Shown here: piece after piece, positions 6,758 through 8,828 of the stretch
How positions within the stretch are numbered: the stretch's first letter is position 1
How the letters are laid out: every line of letters begins with the position of its first letter
NCBI GenBank assembly: GCA_020631035.1
Contig: JAHDIA010000222.1
Location: forward strand, 1 to 8,828
DNA: 8,828 bases
Reading direction: 5' to 3'
Origin: Chitinophagales bacterium
Lineage (GTDB): Bacteria; Bacteroidota; Bacteroidia; Chitinophagales; UBA2359
Notes under the pieces: model-generated
Database searches by the model: none
Seen by the model: only the letters and a program-made list of their open reading frames with translations
Told to the model about the DNA's origin: nothing
Translations under genes and position numbers: made by a program

Positions 6758-7711
6758 CTACCCTATCATATTGTGACTCACCAAAATATAGAAGAAGTAA
6801 CCATACAACAACAATAGCCCTACCCCTGACCAAACACGCAATTTCCTAAAGTAAACAACCAATAACAAAGCAATGGTTGCTACAGCCAATAATGGCAAAC
6901 AATGCGTTACAATCAGTTCAGGAATGGCCAAATTGCCCAACATCCCAGGAATGCCCATCACTGCCAAAATGTTGAGAATATTTGAACCCATTATGTTCCC
7001 TATAGCAATTTCCAAATTGCCTTTTTTCACAGCCGTCATACTTACAAACAATTCGGGCAAAGAGGTTCCCAATGCCACTGCACTCAATGAAATGATTTCT
7101 TTACCAACTTCTAATATTTCTGATAGCTTGATAATGGACTCAATATTGTATTCTGCTGAAAAATAAATACCAACGATACTCAAACAAAGCATGAGCACAC
7201 TTTTCCAACGAAACGGCGGATTGTCGCTTGGGTCATCTTCTGCCTGTGCTTGTAAATAATTGCGGTATTGGTAGCCAACATACAACAAAATACCTATCAA
7301 ACATACAATTGCCTCCCACATAGTAAACACTCTGTCGTTAATTGCCGAAAAAGCCAACCATCCAAAAGTAGCAATCAATAAGATGGCATCACCTGCCTTC
7401 AATTTTAGATTCAGTACCTTACCTGATCCCACCAGCAAAACAGCCCCCAATACCAAAAACACATTGGTAATATTGGAGCCTACTACATTGCTCACTACAA
7501 TTTCAGAAGCTCCTTTTTGTACTGCGACTATAGACGACGCCAGTTCAGGAATAGAAGTTCCCAATGCCACAATTGTCAAACCCACCAAAAAGGCAGGTAT
7601 GCCCAAAGCAAGCCCAATCTCCTCTGCTGACTCAATAAACCAATCAGCAGATTTCACCAAAACAATCAGGCTGACTATAAAAACCAAGCCCCATATCAAA
7701 ACTTCTGGCAT
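6758..7711 (-). CDS. Calcium/sodium antiporter, CaCA family (YrbG-like)
   Basis: This 317-residue inner-membrane transporter of the cation/Ca2+ exchanger superfamily likely moves Ca2+ against Na+ or H+ across the cytoplasmic membrane. The inverted duplication typical of the family is plain. The first alpha repeat has GTSIPELASS (51-60) and GSNITN (78-83); the second has GTSLPELFVS (215-224) and GSNILN (242-247). The Glu in each TS-x-PE motif is the expected ion-binding residue. About ten hydrophobic helices are evident, with a hydrophilic loop near 150-170 (NYLQAQAEDDPSDNPPFRW) between the halves. Length matches bacterial YrbG-like members. The ATG is supported because an upstream in-frame ATG is followed at once by a stop. 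No Shine-Dalgarno or clear promoter was found. Ion specificity is inferred from family only. Confidence 0.95.
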   Translation of the reverse strand: MPEVLIWGLVFIVSLIVLVKSADWFIESAEEIGLALGIPAFLVGLTIVALGTSIPELASSIVAVQKGASEIVVSNVVGSNITNVFLVLGAVLLVGSGKVLNLKLKAGDAILLIATFGWLAFSAINDRVFTMWEAIVCLIGILLYVGYQYRNYLQAQAEDDPSDNPPFRWKSVLMLCLSIVGIYFSAEYNIESIIKLSEILEVGKEIISLSAVALGTSLPELFVSMTAVKKGNLEIAIGNIMGSNILNILAVMGIPGMLGNLAIPELIVTHCLPLLAVATIALLLVVYFRKLRVWSGVGLLLLYGYFFYILVSHNMIG

Positions 7712-7783
7712 CTTCTTTTCTTACATTAAATTTATACTCAACAATATTGTTGGTACTCCAAATCAGACAATCACGCCATTTTT

Positions 7784-7813
7784 TGTCACCTAAAATTTGA
7801 TTTTTTGGTGACA
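7784..7813. promoter_or_regulatory. Inverted repeat TGTCACC...GGTGACA in the antiporter/plug-gene intergenic region
   Basis: Seven-base arms (7784-7790 and 7807-7813) are perfect complements around a 16-nt spacer that can itself pair (AAAAT / ATTTT). It lies about 75 bp before the antiporter ATG and 178 bp before the plug gene. It may be an operator-like palindrome for either divergent gene or a small hairpin; no regulator can be named from the sequence. Confidence 0.4.
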
Positions 7814-7860
7814 CTTCTCACTCAATATCGCATTATATTGGGTACATCTATTAATCAAAA

Positions 7861-7972
7861 GGGTTCTTTGAAAATTTTTGGAGAGTGGTTCTTAAACAAA
7901 TAGTAGGGAGCCAAAGGCGACTGGATAGCTTGTTTAAGAAACAGCTCTCTTTAGCAAAAATTTTCAAAGAAC
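7861..7972. repeat. Palindromic element with 18-bp perfect terminal inverted repeats (copy 1, complete)
   Basis: The outer arms 7863-7880 and 7955-7972 (GTTCTTTGAAAATTTTTG and its complement) match perfectly. Pairing continues inward with GAGAG / CTCTC and a second perfect 11-bp stem 7889-7899 with 7930-7940, leaving an apical region with GCC-AAA-GGC. The 8-bp AATCAAAA lies directly on both sides (7853-7860 and 7973-7980) if the element starts at 7861, which looks like a target-site duplication. It ends 18 bp before the plug-gene ATG, so if transcription starts upstream it forms a ~110-nt hairpin in the 5' leader. MITE and structured-leader readings are both open. Confidence 0.75.
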
Positions 7973-7990
7973 AATCAAAAAAACACATAA

Positions 7991-8716
7991 ATGAAAAAGG
8001 TTCAACTAATCAGCTTTTTGTTGCTGACTTTTTTGTTTTGCCTCAACACCCAAGCTTTTAATGACAAAGATGATATACAAGAGCGTCTAAACGGGGGCGA
8101 AATTACAGGAAAAATAACAGAAAATGGCACAAACGAAGGAATTGCGGGTGTCCTTGTAATGATTCAAAGCGGTGGCTTCTATACCGATACCGAAACTGAC
8201 GCCAATGGTTTGTACACTTTAAAACCTTTAGTGGCTGGTACTTATACCATTACGCTTTACAAATTAAACTACCAACAAAAAGTCATTGAAAATGTCAACA
8301 TTTTTGAAAATCAATCCAAAGTTTTAGATGAAACAATGCTAAAACTTAGTCAAGACCTTCCAGAAGTGATTGTTTCTACTTACACCATTCCATTAATAGA
8401 AGTAGGAGACACAAAAATAGGAGGCACAATTACCAGTGAGGATCTTCGCAAGCTTCCCACCAAAAATATTCGAGATGCCGCCATATTGACCACCACTGGC
8501 GTTACCCAAAACAACAATGGTGAAATTCAAATCAGAGGCGCAAGAGTTGGCTCTAATGCCTATTATGTAGATGGCATCCGTGTCAACTCCCTCACTGGCA
8601 TTCCCAATATTGCAGTAGACCAAATGCAAGTTCTAACGGGAGGGATTCCTGCAAAATATGGGGACACAACAGGCGGAGTTGTCATCATCACCACCAAAAG
8701 CTTTAGATCCCAATAA
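7991..8716 (+). CDS. Exported carboxypeptidase-regulatory + TonB-receptor plug protein lacking a beta-barrel
   Basis: The 241-residue product begins with a signal peptide (MKKVQLISFLLLTFLFCLNTQA, about 1-22). A carboxypeptidase-regulatory-like beta-sandwich follows (about 37-119: GEITGKITENGTNEGIAGV, DANGLYTLKPLVAGTYTI). A TonB-dependent receptor plug domain occupies about 145-237, with LRKLPTKNIRDAAILTTTGV, IQIRGARVGSNAYYVDGIRV, QVLTGGIPAKYGDTTGGVV and ITTKS. In ordinary receptors of this kind a barrel of 500 or more residues follows; here a TAA comes five residues after ITTK. The next 46 bp encode no barrel in any plus frame, so one frameshift does not explain it. The reading frame is otherwise clean. 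It could be a purpose-built periplasmic plug-only protein or a remnant cut at a domain boundary. The ATG has an A-rich upstream without Shine-Dalgarno, as is usual here. It lies between two copies of a palindromic repeat. Confidence 0.88.
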   Translation: MKKVQLISFLLLTFLFCLNTQAFNDKDDIQERLNGGEITGKITENGTNEGIAGVLVMIQSGGFYTDTETDANGLYTLKPLVAGTYTITLYKLNYQQKVIENVNIFENQSKVLDETMLKLSQDLPEVIVSTYTIPLIEVGDTKIGGTITSEDLRKLPTKNIRDAAILTTTGVTQNNNGEIQIRGARVGSNAYYVDGIRVNSLTGIPNIAVDQMQVLTGGIPAKYGDTTGGVVIITTKSFRSQ

Positions 8717-8762
8717 TACCACACAATCAAATACCTTCGACCAATTCTAGTTTAATATGTTA

Positions 8763-8828
8763 GGTTCTTTGAAAATTTTTGGAGAGTGATTCTTGAACAA
8801 ATAGAAGGGAGCCGCAGGCGACTGGATA
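8763..8828 (+). repeat. Second copy of the palindromic element (left part; cut by window end)
   Basis: Positions 8764-8828 align without gaps to 7863-7927 with 60 of 65 identical bases. The five differences are in the inner arm (equivalents of 7888 and 7894), one base near 7904, and two in the apical triloop (AAA becomes GCA) while the flanking GCC / GGC is kept. It starts 46 bp after the plug-gene stop, in the same orientation as copy 1, a spacing of 901 bp. The right half lies outside the window. Confidence 0.85.

Noticed and set aside
7383..7793. 136-codon plus-strand frame opposite the antiporter start
   Set aside because: Mostly antisense to a secure membrane protein; Ser/Thr/Pro-rich translation typical of the complement of hydrophobic helices.
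8714..8763. Frameshift explanation for the missing barrel of the plug protein
   Set aside because: All three plus frames after the stop close quickly and none resembles barrel sequence; the palindromic repeat begins 46 bp later.

Overview
The window looks like a chromosomal piece of a Bacteroidota genome, possibly of the Saprospiria type. The evidence is its low GC, a secreted protein with a C-terminal domain of the type IX secretion (T9SS) kind, a TonB-receptor-like protein with the Bacteroidota order (carboxypeptidase-regulatory domain, then plug), A/T-rich start regions mostly without a Shine-Dalgarno, and several TAnnTTTG (-7 type) promoter candidates. The placement below phylum level is a guess.

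Left part (65-5485, all minus strand). Reading leftward, the order is: a secreted T9SS-type protein with a C-x4-C-H motif near its N-terminus; a 412-bp gene-free stretch dominated by a large imperfect palindrome; a short formyltransferase-family enzyme with an unusually strong Shine-Dalgarno; then cysD and cysN. CysD and CysN together form ATP sulfurylase, which activates sulfate to APS at the entry to sulfate assimilation. No APS kinase or APS/PAPS reductase is visible. The 213 bp between the formyltransferase and cysD carry two -7-type promoter candidates, so cysDN is probably its own operon.

Middle part (5486-7711). A divergent promoter region separates the secreted protein from a plus-strand 2-oxoglutarate/Fe(II) dioxygenase of the isopenicillin N synthase family. 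This gene converges on a minus-strand calcium/sodium antiporter of the YrbG type. Between them is a 22-bp perfect-stem hairpin with T runs on both strands, a clear candidate bidirectional terminator.

Right part (7712-8828). This is the most unusual region. An intact 241-codon gene encodes signal peptide, carboxypeptidase-regulatory domain and TonB-receptor plug, then stops at the plug/barrel boundary with no beta-barrel. It is preceded by a ~110-bp palindromic element with 18-bp perfect terminal inverted repeats, abutted by an 8-bp direct repeat (AATCAAAA). A second copy, 60/65 identical, starts 46 bp after the stop codon and runs off the window end. This suggests either a MITE-like mobile element or a conserved structured leader, perhaps repeated in front of further genes beyond the window.
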